64,000 bases of DNA, from assembly GCA_028284065.1 (NCBI GenBank), contig JANQSJ010000010.1:248001-312000 (forward strand), read 5' to 3'. The notes below the pieces were generated by a model, which saw only the letters and a list, made by a program, of their open reading frames with translations, was not told the DNA's origin and searched no databases. Below, piece after piece: positions 9,501 through 17,592 of the stretch (within the stretch, counting starts at the first letter, position 1; the number at the start of each line of letters is the position of its first letter). The position numbers were made by a program, and so were the translations under genes. This DNA comes from Parvularculaceae bacterium. Lineage in GTDB: Bacteria; Pseudomonadota; Alphaproteobacteria; Caulobacterales; Parvularculaceae.

Positions 9501-9911
9501 GCCCACGACGAGCACATTGGGGTCCGATGGGGCGACAGCGATCGCGCCCACCGAGCCCGTCCTGAAGTCATCGTCAGAGAGCGCGGCCCAGCTCGCGCCC
9601 CCATTGGTTGTTTTCCAAACGCCACCACCCGCGGCGCCCATGTAGTAGGTCAACGGATTATCGGCATGACCAGCTACAGCCGTCACGCGGCCGCCGCGCG
9701 ATGGCCCAATGCTGCGATACTTCATCGCCTCGCCGTAGTAGGCCTCGAGGGGCGACTCCTGCGCAGCGGCGCCCGCTTCTTCGCGGCCGGCTTGCGTCGG
9801 CTGCGCTTCTGCGCCGGAGACCGTCGCGCTAGATCCGGCGATCGGATCAGCGCATGCGGTAGCGACTGCGGCGGCAAGAAAAATGCGCAGTCGAGTCAAG
9901 TTATTGTTCAT
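6600..9911 (-). CDS. Large BNR/sortilin-like repeat lipoprotein (glycosyl-hydrolase-like)
   Basis: 1103 aa from ATG 9911 (MNNNLTRLRIFLAAAVATAC, lipobox ATA-C); a longer frame would need a TTG at 9947. The first two thirds are a beta-propeller with many Asp-box/BNR motifs of the form S-x-D-x-G-x-x-W: TTNGGASW, STDAGRNW, TEDGGATW, SMDGGATW, SDDGGESW. This is the VPS10/sortilin-sialidase fold seen in proteins loosely annotated as glycosyl hydrolases. The last ~300 residues form a beta domain (LNLEILGEDG) and then an alpha-helical tail. No sialidase catalytic Arg triad can be assigned, so enzymatic activity is unproven. A close paralogue lies at 17593-20754, beside a dipeptidyl peptidase. Confidence 0.88.
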   Translation of the reverse strand: MNNNLTRLRIFLAAAVATACADPIAGSSATVSGAEAQPTQAGREEAGAAAQESPLEAYYGEAMKYRSIGPSRGGRVTAVAGHADNPLTYYMGAAGGGVWKTTNGGASWAALSDDDFRTGSVGAIAVAPSDPNVLVVGMGESPFRGVSSSQGDGVYVSTDAGRNWRHAGLKDTRQISAVVIDPNDPDRWWVAAQGDIWTASEARGVYLTEDGGATWSKALAGENETTGAVDLKIDPSNPRILYAAMWDHQRTPWLIRSGGPGSGVWKSMDGGATWEELTEDLPEEMGKIGVAPSGAKPGRVFAVIEAADGEGGVYRSDDGGESWTQTNKTREVQQRSWYYMDIFADPQDANTVYVLSAPFLRSIDGGKTFSGIPNPHTDQHDLWINPGNPDVMILGNDGGGTISYDAGETWSTQRNQPTAQFYRVNADNRFPYRVYAGQQDNSTIAIANRGPDGSLGREDYQSIGGGESAFVDFADTPDVRYVYAGSYLGTISEFDLQTNISRSVQGYPELAFGVDPKDRKHRFNWNAPIVVSDHDPNVIYHAGEAVFRSTDRGNSWEAISPDLTRNDPEKQGPMGAPITNEVSENYNTIAYLAESPHDPNLIWVGTDDGLVHLTDDGGENWRNVTPPELDESLINAIDPSPHDPNRVYVVATRYKFGDREPRIYRSEDLGNSWTRVDAGLPRDEALFARVVREDPDVEGLLYAGTETGLYVSWDDGGEWYALRLNLPHTPVTDIKAHRDDLVIATQGRGFYVLDSLNIIRAGAPGEAETTPLALYEPETSIRRETGGGAGGSDAANPAEDEGALIFFRLAEQPDLEETPLNLEILGEDGTVLREMAADEEIGVEGGDGKLPYAEGLNVVAWDHRVRNAAAVEGFYHVAGDEDGVTGHQVGPGAYRVRMTLGDERIEAPLEIRWDPRLQTSAEEVAEQQAALGEIRAMIDELHRSIVALDTAKSQASIRKGVLEQVGGDDALIAAADAVIEAVDEWRESVANFDREGFQDVLNFPDRLSTDLQFLYGGVDDATSGMTKGMRDRLADLKARWDEAIAARDAVIAGALAEYDKSLSEAQSGGIALPPLTEAQADAGKVAKEAREDAEKADGERERQ

Positions 9912-10972
9912 CGTCGTCCCAACCAATCTCGTCTCTTTGATAACCAACTTGTTCGGCTACTATCATACTGACGCGCGCTAATCCCCAGCGGCATGCAGTG
10001 GATGGGCGCGCCAACCGTCAGGGCTTGAGCTTTGAATGATCGGCTCGACGTCACGGCGATTCTGACGATTGGCATTGCGCCTAGTCCAGACGCCCGTGAC
10101 CAAAGGATGCGGCCGCCGCCAGAGCGTGAACTTGTTCCTAAGTGATCCTTGTTGCCGGGGCCTCCGACCGCGTTTTCACATGCCATATCGCGGGCTAAAT
10201 CGTCCTAGACGCATCGCACGGTCGCCTCGAACCTCCGGCGCTTAAGCGGCGAACTGGTCGCCCTGCGCTAGACTACCAGGCCGACGACATCCTTAAGGGC
10301 ATTATGTTTGGCGAGCCGCAATCGACCGTAGAGATTGACGACCTCAACTGGCGCGAGACGATCGCCATCTTTGCGCTTGGGCTCGGTACGCTGATCTTCG
10401 GCCTCCTGTCGCAAATCCTCGCGCTGGCGATCAGCCCGGCGGTCGACGCGGCGTTTGCACCGTCGAACAATGTTGAAGATGACAGCGGCCACCCAAGTGG
10501 TCGCCTATCTCCGGCTAATCGTGTTGGGCCCCGCCGCAGTTATCGCCATACTGCTTGCGCCGACCACCGCCTCGCCGCGCCTGCACACATCGCCGTTATG
10601 AGTAATGTCAACACTCTTTCATTCATCCACCGGCCACATTCCGGCCTCATGCAGGACGGGCTTAACTGATGCCTAGTAAATTCCCGACAATGATCGAACC
10701 GCGTGACGCCTTGCCCGGCGGCGTTTACGCGGTGGGCCGCACGCCAGTTGGCGCAGCAAGAATAGAGCGGACGCAGAAGCCAATGCGCCGCGCGATCGTG
10801 TGCGTGCGCCCGGGATCCAAACAAGGTGGGAGGGCAAACGCTCTTTGCCCATAGGGGCGAGAGAAAAAGCTGGCCTGGTGGCGTATCGGCGGTTATCGCG
10901 CATCAGAACCTGTGGACGCTGGCGGGCCTTTCCGGCACATTCGCCGATAAAGCTTTCGAGGAGATTCGTAGG
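9912..10972. other. 1-kb stretch with a possible membrane-protein relic
   Basis: No intact gene is convincing between the BNR gene and the NTF2-like gene. Several short open frames overlap on both strands with arginine-rich, shadow-like composition. The one part that looks once-coding is described at 10199-10601. Confidence 0.5.
10199..10601 (+). pseudogene. Possible C-terminal relic of a membrane proton-channel subunit (NuoM-like)
   Basis: A frame open from 10199, with an internal ATG at 10304, reads LKGIMFGEP...DDLNWRE, then one hydrophobic helix (TIAIFALGLGTLIFGLLSQI). The order FGE, ~10 residues, LNWRE, helix resembles the C-terminus of NuoM/antiporter-type subunits, but the similarity is short and recalled from memory only. 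It overlaps, from ATG 10470, a 43-codon frame in another phase with one hydrophobic helix, ending at 10601. Either a decayed fragment or a chance frame; the sequence after about 10470 in the first frame loses protein-like character. Confidence 0.25.
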
Positions 10973-11452
10973 ATGACAGAACGAATTTACGAGCCGATGA
11001 CCAAAGCTGAGGTGGTTGCAGCGCAGCGCGCCTGGGCAAAGTACGTTACCGAGCGTGACGTAGACAATTTACTGGATCTGTATGATTTCGGCGGGTCTGA
11101 GGAGCCGCTCCTGTTCAAGCCAACGCTAGCGGACGTCATCCGGTTGGATCGAGCCGGGGCCAGATCATACTTTGTCGGCGGCGACCCAGACTACCCGCAC
11201 GACGACGGATTTCTTCATCGAGGCTGGAAAAGCGTCGAGTTCCAGAGCGCCGCAGGGCCGGTCTTAAAGGCCGGCGGACTCGGATACAAAGACATGGGAC
11301 ACTACACGTTCGTAGATAGCGGCGGAAATGCAACGCGTGCAGATTATACTTTCGCCTACCATAAACTGAACGGCCGGGTACTTATCTCTCTGCATCACTC
11401 GTCTCTTACGTGGCTCCCGCCAGTCGAAAGCACGAATAACGACGCAGCATAA
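10973..11452 (+). CDS. NTF2/SnoaL-like (calmodulin-kinase association-domain type) protein
   Basis: 159 aa. ATG 10973 has GAGGAG 10 nt upstream; a frame starting at 10826 lacks this and its first 49 residues look non-coding. The chain has the cone-shaped NTF2-like layout: an N-terminal helix (AQRAWAKYVTERDVDNLLDLYDF), then LLFKPTLA, SYFVGG, DDGFLHRGWKSVEF and a C-terminal pair of strands (ATRADYTFAYHKLNGRVLISLHHSS). Such small proteins act as cyclases, isomerases or oligomerisation modules, usually in the cytoplasm; none of the pocket residues fixes a reaction. It stands alone, 150 bp before the C45 gene on the same strand. Confidence 0.75.
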   Translation: MTERIYEPMTKAEVVAAQRAWAKYVTERDVDNLLDLYDFGGSEEPLLFKPTLADVIRLDRAGARSYFVGGDPDYPHDDGFLHRGWKSVEFQSAAGPVLKAGGLGYKDMGHYTFVDSGGNATRADYTFAYHKLNGRVLISLHHSSLTWLPPVESTNNDAA

Positions 11453-11602
11453 TCGCTCCCAATCGTCTACGACGTTTTCGGCCCAGTCAAAAGGCGTATG
11501 TCGCCGGCACCACCGCGGCGTCGCAGATGTTTTTGCAGCGTTAGCGCTTTATAGCTGGCGGCGCCCCGAAAGCTGCGCCAAGGCGCTAAGGCGGAGATCA
11601 AG

Positions 11603-12694
11603 ATGGAACTTCCGCAATTCACAGTAACCGGCTCGCCAGCGGAAATGGGTCGTCAGTATGGAGTGCTTTGCCGCGACCTCATCCATGACTTTGTCTCGGA
11701 CAGGGTATTGGCGGTTGAAGCGTACCTGGGCGACAGGGGCCATGCTGACACGTCCAGGCTTTTTGAGGCTGGCGCTCGATGCTTGGACCAACTTCGGACC
11801 TTTGATCCACAGGGATACCAGGAACACCAATCGATTGCGGAAGGCGCTGAGGTCGATCCGGTTCGACTTTTCACCACAGCCAACATGACCGATGTACGCG
11901 ACATCATACTTTTGCCGGACGAACCGCCCGTGCTCGAAGATGAAGGGTGTACGGTGGCGCTCTTGCCCCCGGACATCACTTCAAGCGGTCAAAGCCTGCA
12001 AGGACAAACGTGGGACCTCAACGGACCTGACGTAGAGTATGTCATTGCGCTTCATCAGATACCAGACGATGGGCCAGAGACGTGGACGGTCACATGCGCC
12101 GGGTGTCAGACCCTCATGGGTATGAACGAACATGGCGTTACGGTAGGGACCACCAACCTTAAAACCAAAGGCGCCGAGATAGGCATACCCTATCTTTCCG
12201 TGCTGCATTTGGCGCTTAGGCAAACGTCGCTGGAAGCAGCAAGCTCAGTCGTGGAACGCGCGCCCGTCTCTGGCAGCCATTCCTACTGGATTGGCGACCG
12301 GAACCGGTCGATTGAATGGGAACGAACCCCAAAGACGGCTTTTTCCAGGACGACTTCGCAGGGCGCCCTCGTACGCTCAAACCACTGCCTGTTTGATGAG
12401 AACACACCTCTCGAAACCGATCTCTCCGAGAGCACGCATGCGCGGTTTGATCGTATGCAGACGCTTCTTGCGCAGTCAGATCAACATACGCTGGGTTCGC
12501 TGAAAGAAATCTTCTCCGACCGGTCCGATGGCCGCCTGAGCATCAATCGGTTTGCTGACGACCAATCGGGGGCTACGACGAACGCCGTCGTTGCGATGAA
12601 CCCTGCTGATTTGGATTTCCTGGCTTGTAGAGGAAATGCGGATAAGGCGATTTGGGCGAAACTGGAATTTGACAGAAGTCCCGCAGAAGCATGA
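11603..12694 (+). CDS. C45 autoproteolytic acyltransferase/hydrolase
   Basis: 363 aa from ATG 11603 with GGAG at 11592-11595. The family (acyl-CoA:6-aminopenicillanate acyltransferase-like, peptidase C45) is Ntn-fold and self-activates by cleaving before a cysteine. Here Cys116 in DEGCTVAL is that nucleophile, and the nearby QGQTWDLN is the usual following motif. MGRQYG at residues 15-20 and GMNEHGVTVGTTNL at about 174-187 also fit. No signal peptide, so likely cytoplasmic. Members transfer or remove acyl groups from small amides; the substrate is unknown. With the Ntn acylase at 4038 this is the second self-processing amidase within 8 kb. Confidence 0.88.
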   Translation: MELPQFTVTGSPAEMGRQYGVLCRDLIHDFVSDRVLAVEAYLGDRGHADTSRLFEAGARCLDQLRTFDPQGYQEHQSIAEGAEVDPVRLFTTANMTDVRDIILLPDEPPVLEDEGCTVALLPPDITSSGQSLQGQTWDLNGPDVEYVIALHQIPDDGPETWTVTCAGCQTLMGMNEHGVTVGTTNLKTKGAEIGIPYLSVLHLALRQTSLEAASSVVERAPVSGSHSYWIGDRNRSIEWERTPKTAFSRTTSQGALVRSNHCLFDENTPLETDLSESTHARFDRMQTLLAQSDQHTLGSLKEIFSDRSDGRLSINRFADDQSGATTNAVVAMNPADLDFLACRGNADKAIWAKLEFDRSPAEA

Positions 12695-13143
12695 TCATCA
12701 ATCCATAGAGTTGCCGGGTAAGCTCCCGCGGTTAGCTAAGGCCATGACTCTGAGAGCCGCAGTCATCCGCAATCGTACAAGCATTGGCGTCGGCGCTTCT
12801 CGCCAACCGAAGAGGTTCGCCGACGAAATGGGCCCCATCTAAGCGCTCAAGAGGAGCTAAGGTTCAATGGCAAGGGGACGCCTCAACACCCCTCAAGTCT
12901 GGATCGGCTTTGCAGCGTCGCCATAGACGATTTTCGGATGCAGTGTTTGTGTCTCTCTGCGAAACAGCGTCGAGCAGGTCCGAATTTGAAGGAAACCGGT
13001 TCCTTCGGCCCGCCGCCTGCTGCCGCATAAATATTGAGATCCTTCGCGCGCCGCCCGGGCGCAACAAGTGGCGATCGACCCTTGTCAAAGAACAGCGCAA
13101 TGTAATTACATTGCCTGACAGAAACGCTTGTCGAGCAGCGACT
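12695..13143. other. Upstream region of zur
   Basis: About 450 bp between the C45 gene and zur. Apart from the 18-bp palindrome at its right end I see no gene: the long frame starting at 12784 is continuous with zur, but its first 120 codons do not look coding and it would have to run through the operator. Confidence 0.5.
13097..13114. promoter_or_regulatory. Zur box: perfect 18-bp palindrome
   Basis: GCAATGTAATTACATTGC is identical to its reverse complement and ends 29 bp before the zur ATG. Size, AT-rich core and TGTAAT/ATTACA arms fit Fur-family (Zur) operators. Position implies autorepression of the zur-GTPase operon when zinc is sufficient. Confidence 0.8.
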
Positions 13144-13656
13144 ATGATGACTCAATCGCCTGAACCGAGGCCCTGCAAGGATCCACATTGCCAAGGGCGA
13201 CATGCGCCGGCTGAACGGCTCGCCTTGGCTATGGCCATTTGCGCTGAGCGCGGCGCTCAGCTTACAGAGCTACGGCGCCAGATTCTGGAGCTTTTATGGG
13301 AAAGCGGGCGCCCAACAGGCGCCTACGAATTGATCGAAGCGCTGAGGGTCAGGGCCGCCCGTCTGATCGGTCCCCCAACCATCTACCGGGCGCTTGAGTT
13401 CCTGATGTCCCACGGGCTTGTCTCGAAGATCGAAAGCCGAAACGCCTACGTTCCGTGCGCCCATCCAGAGCGGCAAACCAATAGCCTTTTCTTTATCTGC
13501 AGCGAATGCGGATCGTCGGTCGAATTGGAGGATCCAAGACTTGACAGACTTATCGCAGAGAAAGCCGCCCTTATCGGGTTCCGACCAATCCGGCGTGTCG
13601 TAGAAGCGGAGGGAATTTGTTCAAGTTGTCTCGACGCCGACGCGGAGGGCGGATGA
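13144..13656 (+). CDS. zur: Zinc uptake regulator Zur (Fur family)
   Basis: 170 aa from ATG 13144 (a second ATG follows at once). The N-terminus has CKDPHCQGRH, then the winged helix (LTELRRQILELLWESGRPTG; recognition helix around IGPPTIYRALEFLMSHGLV). The C-terminal dimerisation domain carries two CxxC pairs, C119/C122 and C159/C162, the structural zinc site of Fur proteins, and a truncated His set (CAHPERQTNSLFF) as in Zur rather than iron Fur. The gene overlaps the following COG0523 GTPase by ATGA and lies just behind a perfect palindromic operator, so it is probably autoregulated. Zur represses zinc-uptake and zinc-sparing genes when Zn2+ is bound. Confidence 0.9.
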   Translation: MMTQSPEPRPCKDPHCQGRHAPAERLALAMAICAERGAQLTELRRQILELLWESGRPTGAYELIEALRVRAARLIGPPTIYRALEFLMSHGLVSKIESRNAYVPCAHPERQTNSLFFICSECGSSVELEDPRLDRLIAEKAALIGFRPIRRVVEAEGICSSCLDADAEGG

Positions 13657-14759
13657 TCATGACCATGACGAGCAATTCGGCGTCTGACGATCTCGAACGG
13701 TCCTCTCAGCGCCTGCCCATCTCAGTGCTGACCGGATTCCTAGGCTCCGGAAAGACAACTGTGCTTAATCATCTTATCGGGCAGCCTGAACTTAGCCGAA
13801 CACTCGTGATCATCAACGAATTCGGTGAGATCGGCCTTGACCACGACCTCATGACCCACAGCCTGGATGATGTTGTCATTGAAATGTCGAGCGGCTGCCT
13901 CTGCTGCACGATCCGAGGCGACCTCGCCAAGACCTTGCGCGAAGCGCCTTGGCGTTTCTCGCGCGGCGGCGAGATGTGGTTTAACCGCGTGGTGATCGAG
14001 ACAACTGGGCTCGCAGATCCAGCTCCAATCCTTCACACTTTGATGACCGAACCGGCCATCGCCCGGCGTTTTCGCCTAGACGGGGTTGTCACTGCCGTCG
14101 ATGCGGTCAATGGCGCCGATACGCTCGATCGCCAGATCGAGTCAGTCAAACAGGCGGCGATGGCTGATCGATTACTCATCACCAAGACCGACCTTGTTGA
14201 CCAGACTACATTGCGCAGCTTGCAGGAACGTCTGCGGCGCTTGAACCCGGCGGCGCCGCAATCGTTTGCTATAGACGGCGCCGCTGATCCAACGTCGCTC
14301 TTCGACGCCGGTCTTTATGACCCGAAAACGAAGAGCCTCAACGTCCAGGACTGGCTCAAGGCCGAAGCCTACGCCACGCCACATGATCATGATCACCATC
14401 ACCACCACGATATCAATCGCCATGACGCTCACATCAACGCGGTTTGCTTCTCAATCGATGACCCCGTCCAAAGTGATGCGCTCCATCTCTGGCTTAACGC
14501 TTTGAGACAGCGCAAAGGTGCGAACTTGCTGCGCGTGAAAGGTATCATTAACGTCGCGGCTTCGGATGGACCGGTGATCGTTCACGGCGTTCAGCACATC
14601 CTCCACCCCCCTGTGACTTTGAAGAAATGGCCAAGTGAAGACCGCCGCTCCCGGATTGTGTTCATCACGCGCGACATCGAGGAAGCCGAACTTCGCGACA
14701 CGTTAAAGGCGTTAACCGGCAATAAAGTCCAACGGCCGGAGGTTTCGTCCGCCAAATAG
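13653..14759 (+). CDS. COG0523 GTPase, candidate zinc metallochaperone
   Basis: 368 aa; ATG 13653 overlaps the zur stop and has GGAGGG just upstream, so translation is coupled. Walker A is GFLGSGKTT (about residues 31-39); the family's metal motif CLCC follows in SSGCLCCTIRGDL; the G3/ETTGLADP and the TKTD guanine-specificity motif are present. A linker run HDHDHHHHHD and further His residues form a metal reservoir before the C-terminal CobW_C domain. Zur-controlled members (ZigA, ZNG1-like) hand Zn2+ to client enzymes in zinc starvation. Operon membership with zur makes that role, rather than cobalamin or nitrile hydratase maturation, the likely one. Confidence 0.92.
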   Translation: MIMTMTSNSASDDLERSSQRLPISVLTGFLGSGKTTVLNHLIGQPELSRTLVIINEFGEIGLDHDLMTHSLDDVVIEMSSGCLCCTIRGDLAKTLREAPWRFSRGGEMWFNRVVIETTGLADPAPILHTLMTEPAIARRFRLDGVVTAVDAVNGADTLDRQIESVKQAAMADRLLITKTDLVDQTTLRSLQERLRRLNPAAPQSFAIDGAADPTSLFDAGLYDPKTKSLNVQDWLKAEAYATPHDHDHHHHHDINRHDAHINAVCFSIDDPVQSDALHLWLNALRQRKGANLLRVKGIINVAASDGPVIVHGVQHILHPPVTLKKWPSEDRRSRIVFITRDIEEAELRDTLKALTGNKVQRPEVSSAK

Positions 14760-15067
14760 AGGGAAACCGAACTCGCCAGGAATGAAGGGCGGCAAAGGCA
14801 CCCCTTTTACCATCTCGTTGCGCTCCCCAGGAGACTCTATTCTCGTTTGAACGTCTGCGCAGACGCAGACACTTTGCGCACCACCGGCATGAGGTTCCCA
14901 TTTCAAGATCAAACGACCTGCATTCGCATTCAGAGATCGCGCGATCGTTTCCCGGAGCGCAGGTCACCGTTGAAAATACTAAGTACCCCTCACTTTTTCA
15001 GTTTCCTTAGCTATACAATTTCCATCGTGTCTCGGACATGATTTTCATTTCTTAGTTGGCCATATAC
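14760..15067. other. Convergent intergenic, nothing recognised
   Basis: 308 bp between the COG0523 gene and the convergent peptidase gene. The right half is AT-rich compared with its surroundings. I see no hairpin with a T-tract and no gene. Confidence 0.5.
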
Positions 15068-17317
15068 TCAGTCCGCGGTCTCGCGAAGCTCTCGATCGAA
15101 GAAATCCAGGATAGCTTGGAATGCGTGGCGGGTCGCCCAGCGGTCGTAAAGGCCGTGGCGCTGACCCGGATATGTCATCAGCTCGAAAGGCACCCCAGCC
15201 TTCTGCATCGCCTCAATGAATAGCGTCGTGTTATCAAAGGTGACATTGTCATCAGCCATGCCGTGGATCACGAGAAGCGGCGCAGAGATTTCTCCGGCTT
15301 TGCCGATTGGCGACGACTTGTCATAGGCGCCGCCTTCCGGCTTTGGCTTACCAAGATACCGTTCCGTATAAGCTGTATCATAGAGCCGCCAGTTTGTGAC
15401 CGGAGCAACGGAAACGCCCGCGGCAAATGCCTCCGGCGCCTCGGTCATAAGCATGGCCGTCATGAAACCTCCATAAGACCAGCCCCATACGCCCACGCGA
15501 GCCGCATCGACAAAAGGCTGATCTCTCAAGAATTCAAGTCCTGCGAGCTGATCGCGCACCTCGACATCGCCGAAGCGACCGCCGAGCGCTGATTCAAAGG
15601 CGACGCCGCGATGGTTCGTGCCGCGATTATCAAGCATGAATACTACGTACCCGCGTTCCTGGAAAAGGCGCAGGGTCTGCCGGTCCCAACCGCGCCGCAC
15701 GTCCTGCGCATGAGGCCCGCCATATACGTCGACGATGGCCGGGTAGCGTTTGCTTTCCTCGAACCCAACCGGCAGATCGATCCGGTAATGGAGTGCGGGA
15801 CCGCCGCGCGGGGCATTTATCGCGCCGAACCGTGTCGCCGGGTAGCGCTCCGCATAGGGTGAGAAGGGATGGTCGTTATCTAACGCGTTTTCCTCGATCC
15901 ACCGAATAAACTCGCCGTCCGCTTTGTGAAGCGACACGCGCGGCGGCGTATCGACATTCGAATATGTGGCGATAAACGCAGTCGCATTCTTGTTCATCTC
16001 CACATCCCACCTTCCGGCGGCGTCAGTAATTCTTTCGGCCTCCCGGGCTTCGCGATAACCGGACCTATACAGATGTTGCTCGATCGGCGTCTCGACGCCA
16101 GCCAGAAAGAAAACCTGCCCGTCCTCTTCGTCGACGCCCACGATCTCGCGGACCGGCCAGGCGCCGCGTGTCACCTGACGCAGTAATTCCCCCGCCGCAG
16201 AATAGAGATAGAGGTGTGCGAAGCCATCTCGCTCCGACTTCCACAGAAACTCGCCGCTTTTGAGGGCGCGAAAATCTTCGTGGGCATTGATCCAGGCGTT
16301 GGCGCGTTCCGTCAGGATCGTCGCACTCTCACCGGTCGTTGGGTTGACCCTCAATAGGTCAAGACGCTTCTGGTCGCGCGAAACGATCTGGACGAAAAGG
16401 CTCTCCCCGTCCTTCGCCCAGTCAACTCGAACGAGATAGATGTCGGGATCGTCGCCAATATCGACTGGCGCGACGCCATCGCCGGACAGATCGCGAACGA
16501 ACAACTCTATCCGCGCATTATTTGCGCCAGCGCGAGGATAGCGCTGTTCAACGACCGTCACGCCGTCGGCATTGATCTCGGGTCGTGGAATGATCGGCAC
16601 ATCCGTTTCGTCGGTGCGCGTATAGGCGACATATCGGTCCTTTGGCGAAAACCAATAGCCCGAAAACCGATTAAACTCCTCCTGAACGACAAATTCTGCG
16701 AGGCCATTCGAGATCGCGCCGCCGCCGCCAGATGTCAGGCGGCGTTCTGCGCCAGTGGTTAAATCTATCGCGTAGAGGTCCTGATCCCTTACGAAACCAA
16801 CATACCGCCCGTCGGGCGAAACCTTCGCGTCGATTTCGTCCGCGTCTGTTTCCGTTAGACGTCGAATCGAACCGTCGGCCACATTAGCAAGATAAAGATC
16901 GCCTGCGACTGGCGCGATGACAGCAGCGCCCTGCTCGTCCCACTCGTACTCCACAACGCCGTATTCGCGGATCCGCTTGCGTTCTCTTCTGGCGCGCTCA
17001 GCTTCCGAGAGCTCGCTATCGCTCGCCTTTAGCGACCGGGCGTCGACAAGCACCTGCGCGTCACCGCCGGCAAGAGATTCTGACACCAGATCAAGGGCCA
17101 GATAATCATCTTCCTTGGGCTGAAGGTAGGTGATGCGGTCGCCGTCTGGCGAGAACTTCGCAGCGCGAGGTCTCGGACCTGAGAGATCAGGATCCCCAAA
17201 GACGCGATCGATCGTCAAGGGCTCCGAAGTTTGCGCAGCGCTCTCACTTCCCGCCACCGCCATCATCATCACGCACCCCACCCCAACCGCTAGCGCGCAC
17301 TTCAAGCCACTCTGCAT
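15068..17317 (-). CDS. Dipeptidyl peptidase IV-type prolyl oligopeptidase (S9B)
   Basis: 749 aa from ATG 17317, behind GAAGGGGTGA; residues 1-33 are a Sec signal peptide (CALAVGVGCVMMMAVAG ... SAAQT). An N-terminal eight-bladed propeller (repeated FSPDGD / VSPDGR / FSPKDR blades) carries the double-Glu motif VVQEEFNR that holds the substrate amino terminus in DPP-IV. The C-terminal alpha/beta hydrolase has GWSYGG (Ser), MADDNV (Asp) and GQRHGL (His). The enzyme would remove X-Pro or X-Ala dipeptides from peptide N-termini in the periplasm. Divergent from the BNR protein at 17593, with a 275-bp shared promoter region, so the two may be co-regulated. Confidence 0.95.
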   Translation of the reverse strand: MQSGLKCALAVGVGCVMMMAVAGSESAAQTSEPLTIDRVFGDPDLSGPRPRAAKFSPDGDRITYLQPKEDDYLALDLVSESLAGGDAQVLVDARSLKASDSELSEAERARRERKRIREYGVVEYEWDEQGAAVIAPVAGDLYLANVADGSIRRLTETDADEIDAKVSPDGRYVGFVRDQDLYAIDLTTGAERRLTSGGGGAISNGLAEFVVQEEFNRFSGYWFSPKDRYVAYTRTDETDVPIIPRPEINADGVTVVEQRYPRAGANNARIELFVRDLSGDGVAPVDIGDDPDIYLVRVDWAKDGESLFVQIVSRDQKRLDLLRVNPTTGESATILTERANAWINAHEDFRALKSGEFLWKSERDGFAHLYLYSAAGELLRQVTRGAWPVREIVGVDEEDGQVFFLAGVETPIEQHLYRSGYREAREAERITDAAGRWDVEMNKNATAFIATYSNVDTPPRVSLHKADGEFIRWIEENALDNDHPFSPYAERYPATRFGAINAPRGGPALHYRIDLPVGFEESKRYPAIVDVYGGPHAQDVRRGWDRQTLRLFQERGYVVFMLDNRGTNHRGVAFESALGGRFGDVEVRDQLAGLEFLRDQPFVDAARVGVWGWSYGGFMTAMLMTEAPEAFAAGVSVAPVTNWRLYDTAYTERYLGKPKPEGGAYDKSSPIGKAGEISAPLLVIHGMADDNVTFDNTTLFIEAMQKAGVPFELMTYPGQRHGLYDRWATRHAFQAILDFFDRELRETAD

Positions 17318-17592
17318 TCGTTTCACCCCTTCGAGTTTTGCGGGATCATAGGCCGGACCGACCGCAAGAGCCAAACGCCAAACATGCGGAGGGGCACGGC
17401 CCGCACACACGAATCGATCGAACGAGTTACCCTGAAGATCACCCCGCCAAATCGCTTGGGGAGGTTGGCCGACGCAACTGACGCGCGTTTATTCAAACAA
17501 CGCCAAGTAGATCATGACATGGCCGACATTGGTTGTCAGTTCGCTCAGGAGCTATACGATATTGCGTCGACCCGACAAACGGAGAACTCAAT

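Noticed and set aside
12784..13143. In-frame 120-codon N-terminal extension of zur
   Set aside because: Would have to be translated through the 18-bp operator, has no ribosome site and no protein-like character.
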